Assembly (NCBI GenBank): GCA_052436255.1
Contig: JBQVNP010000230.1
Location: forward strand, 1 to 5,180
DNA: 5,180 bases
DNA from: Pelomonas sp052436255
Lineage (GTDB): Bacteria > Pseudomonadota > Gammaproteobacteria > Burkholderiales > Burkholderiaceae_C
Direction: 5' to 3'
The translations under genes and the position numbers were made by a program. Shown here piece by piece: positions 4,429 to 5,180 of this stretch. Under the pieces are notes generated by a model. The model was given only the letters and a program-made list of their open reading frames with translations, did no database searches and was not told the DNA's origin. Position 1 is the stretch's first letter. Every line of letters starts with the position of its first letter.

Positions 4429-4518
4429 TGAATGCACTTCGCTGAAGCGCATCCACATGGTGCAAGGCCGGGGTGATGGCACTTTAGTTTTGACCTGGTC
4501 CGACTTCCGTTTTCTCGG

Positions 4519-4896
4519 TCAGCGGACGGGCCGATGCAGGACGCCGGCGCGCTGCGCCAGGGCGGCGAGGCGCCGGTCCAGCGTCCATAGCGCCGCGCCA
4601 GGCGTCAGCCGTGTGGACGCCAGCAGCGCGATGTCCACATAGCCGCAGCCCTGGCCGAACAGCTGTTCGCGCTCCAGGAAGGCCAGCACCTCCTGCAGGC
4701 TGGCCTGCTGCGCCGAGGGCAGCCGTGACAGGTCGGCCAGCGTGCGGCTGCGCGACGGCGGCGTACCGCAGGCCAGTTCGCCCATCACCAGCGGGTGACA
4801 GAGCACGAGGTCCATCGCCAGCAGTTCGGCCAGCGCGGCGTTGTGCCGCCGAAAGTGGTCCACCCAGACGGAGGTGTCCACCAGGACCGGTTTCAC
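4519..4896 (-). CDS. vapC: VapC-type PIN-domain ribonuclease toxin
   Basis: This 125-aa PIN domain is the toxin of a type II toxin-antitoxin pair. VapC toxins are Mg-dependent ribonucleases that cut tRNA or rRNA and stop translation when antitoxin is lost. The acidic active-site set is present: D7 in VLVDTSVWVDHF, E40 in MGELACG, D88 in GYVDIALL and D107 in LWTLDRRL. Length and spacing are normal. The start is a GTG at 4896, overlapping the antitoxin stop as GTGA, which implies translational coupling. GAGGAAG lies about 10 bases upstream, inside the vapB coding end. Nothing suggests inactivation. Downstream, the next 55 bases hold no clear intrinsic terminator. The RNA target cannot be read from the sequence. 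Confidence 0.93.
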   Translation of the reverse strand: MKPVLVDTSVWVDHFRRHNAALAELLAMDLVLCHPLVMGELACGTPPSRSRTLADLSRLPSAQQASLQEVLAFLEREQLFGQGCGYVDIALLASTRLTPGAALWTLDRRLAALAQRAGVLHRPVR

Positions 4897-5096
4897 TGCA
4901 CCGCTTCCTCGCGGCGACGTGGCACGTCGGCCATCTCCGGCGCCTGACCGCCCAGCGCGGCAAGTCGCTTGGCGGCCTGCACGCGCACAAAGGTCTTGAT
5001 GGCCTCGCGAAACAGGTCGGCCTTGTCCATGTCGGGGTCGGCAAGTTCCAGGGCCTGCTGGTACAGGGCGTCGTCGATGGTGACGGTGGTGCGCAT
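4893..5096 (-). CDS. vapB: VapB-type antitoxin
   Basis: This 67-aa antitoxin should neutralise the adjacent VapC and repress its own promoter. Residues 1-40 (MRTTVTIDDALYQQALELAD, then DMDKADLFREAIKTFVRVQA) form a ribbon-helix-helix domain of the VapB/DUF2191 type: a beta strand, then two helices. The C-terminal tail is flexible and charged (GGQAPEMADVPRRREEAVQ), as expected for the toxin-binding arm; its tryptophan-free APEMADVPRRR stretch resembles the usual L-x-G-x-x-P-D/E-x-x-x-x-R pattern. The ATG at 5096 is chosen because GAGG lies 8 bases upstream and the product begins at the first beta strand. An in-frame ATG at 5129 would run through the promoter repeats and add 11 unlike residues. 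It overlaps vapC by 4 bases. Confidence 0.92.
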   Translation of the reverse strand: MRTTVTIDDALYQQALELADPDMDKADLFREAIKTFVRVQAAKRLAALGGQAPEMADVPRRREEAVQ

Positions 5097-5102
5097 GGTG
5101 GG

Positions 5103-5144
5103 TGCCTCAGGGTTGATGCGAGTCTGCATCTAATGAGGCATCAA
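5103..5144. promoter_or_regulatory. vapBC operator-promoter region with nested inverted repeats
   Basis: Several inverted repeats overlap here. TTGATGC (5113-5119) faces GCATCAA (5138-5144). The inner GATGC (5115-5119) faces GCATC (5126-5130) across 6 bases. TGCCTCA (5103-5109) faces TGAGGCA (5134-5140). They lie 7-48 bases before the vapB start, where the promoter must be, though -10/-35 boxes are weak. The arrangement fits conditional autorepression by VapB-VapC complexes bound to several half-sites. Confidence 0.6.
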
Positions 5145-5180
5145 GGCAAGCTGTGGGTTCGGCCAGGACCGGGTGTTGGC

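Noticed and set aside
4484..5044. Minus-strand frame of 186 codons across vapB and vapC
   Set aside because: It is out of frame with both, with Arg/Pro/Ala-rich product. VapB and VapC motifs in the other frames explain the region.
5145..5180. A further gene at the right edge
   Set aside because: Only 36 bases remain and no start, stop or motif supports a gene.

Overview
The window is GC-rich with strongly biased third codon positions. Its protein set (a DUF3348-like protein, an IF-1 with a C-terminal tail, a CspA of the GGKDLFAHHSEI type, VapBC) fits a betaproteobacterium of the order Burkholderiales. This placement rests on recalled family resemblance, not on a search. It looks like ordinary chromosome with a small accessory patch at the right end. 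I see no rRNA, tRNA, CRISPR array, complete insertion sequence or phage gene.

Layout, left to right. At 1-317 (minus) is the N-terminal part of a DUF3348-like protein, cut by the window edge. It is divergent from a PLP-dependent threonine-aldolase-fold enzyme at 407-1522 (plus). That enzyme converges on a leftward group through one shared terminator hairpin (1557-1588). The leftward group reads, in order of transcription, a cold-shock protein (2511-2299), a 74-aa conserved-looking hypothetical protein (2196-1972) and an extended translation initiation factor IF-1 (1887-1621, TTG start). A leader of roughly 185 bases with several hairpins precedes the cold-shock gene, and its Shine-Dalgarno lies inside one of them. 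Upstream of that, also leftward, is a two-HKD phospholipase D / cardiolipin-synthase-type membrane protein (4086-2798), broken by a one-base frameshift near 3652 but otherwise intact.

The right end holds toxin-antitoxin material. A truncated ribbon-helix-helix antitoxin remnant (4402-4250) keeps a perfect palindrome upstream of its start. A complete vapBC pair (5096-4519) has a GTGA stop/start overlap and an elaborate set of inverted repeats in its promoter region.

How the genes fit together: the cold-shock/hypothetical/IF-1 group joins two small OB-fold RNA-binding proteins that act in translation, which suggests a cold-responsive translation unit. The most interesting non-coding signal is the csp leader. 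A weak 5-bp hairpin covers the ribosome binding site, and a near-identical copy of that sequence sits in the loop of a hairpin close to the predicted 5' end of the mRNA. I found no clearly new multi-gene system. The best leads are this leader, the frameshifted phospholipase, the altered phosphate-binding motif of the threonine-aldolase-like enzyme, and the degraded antitoxin beside a live one.
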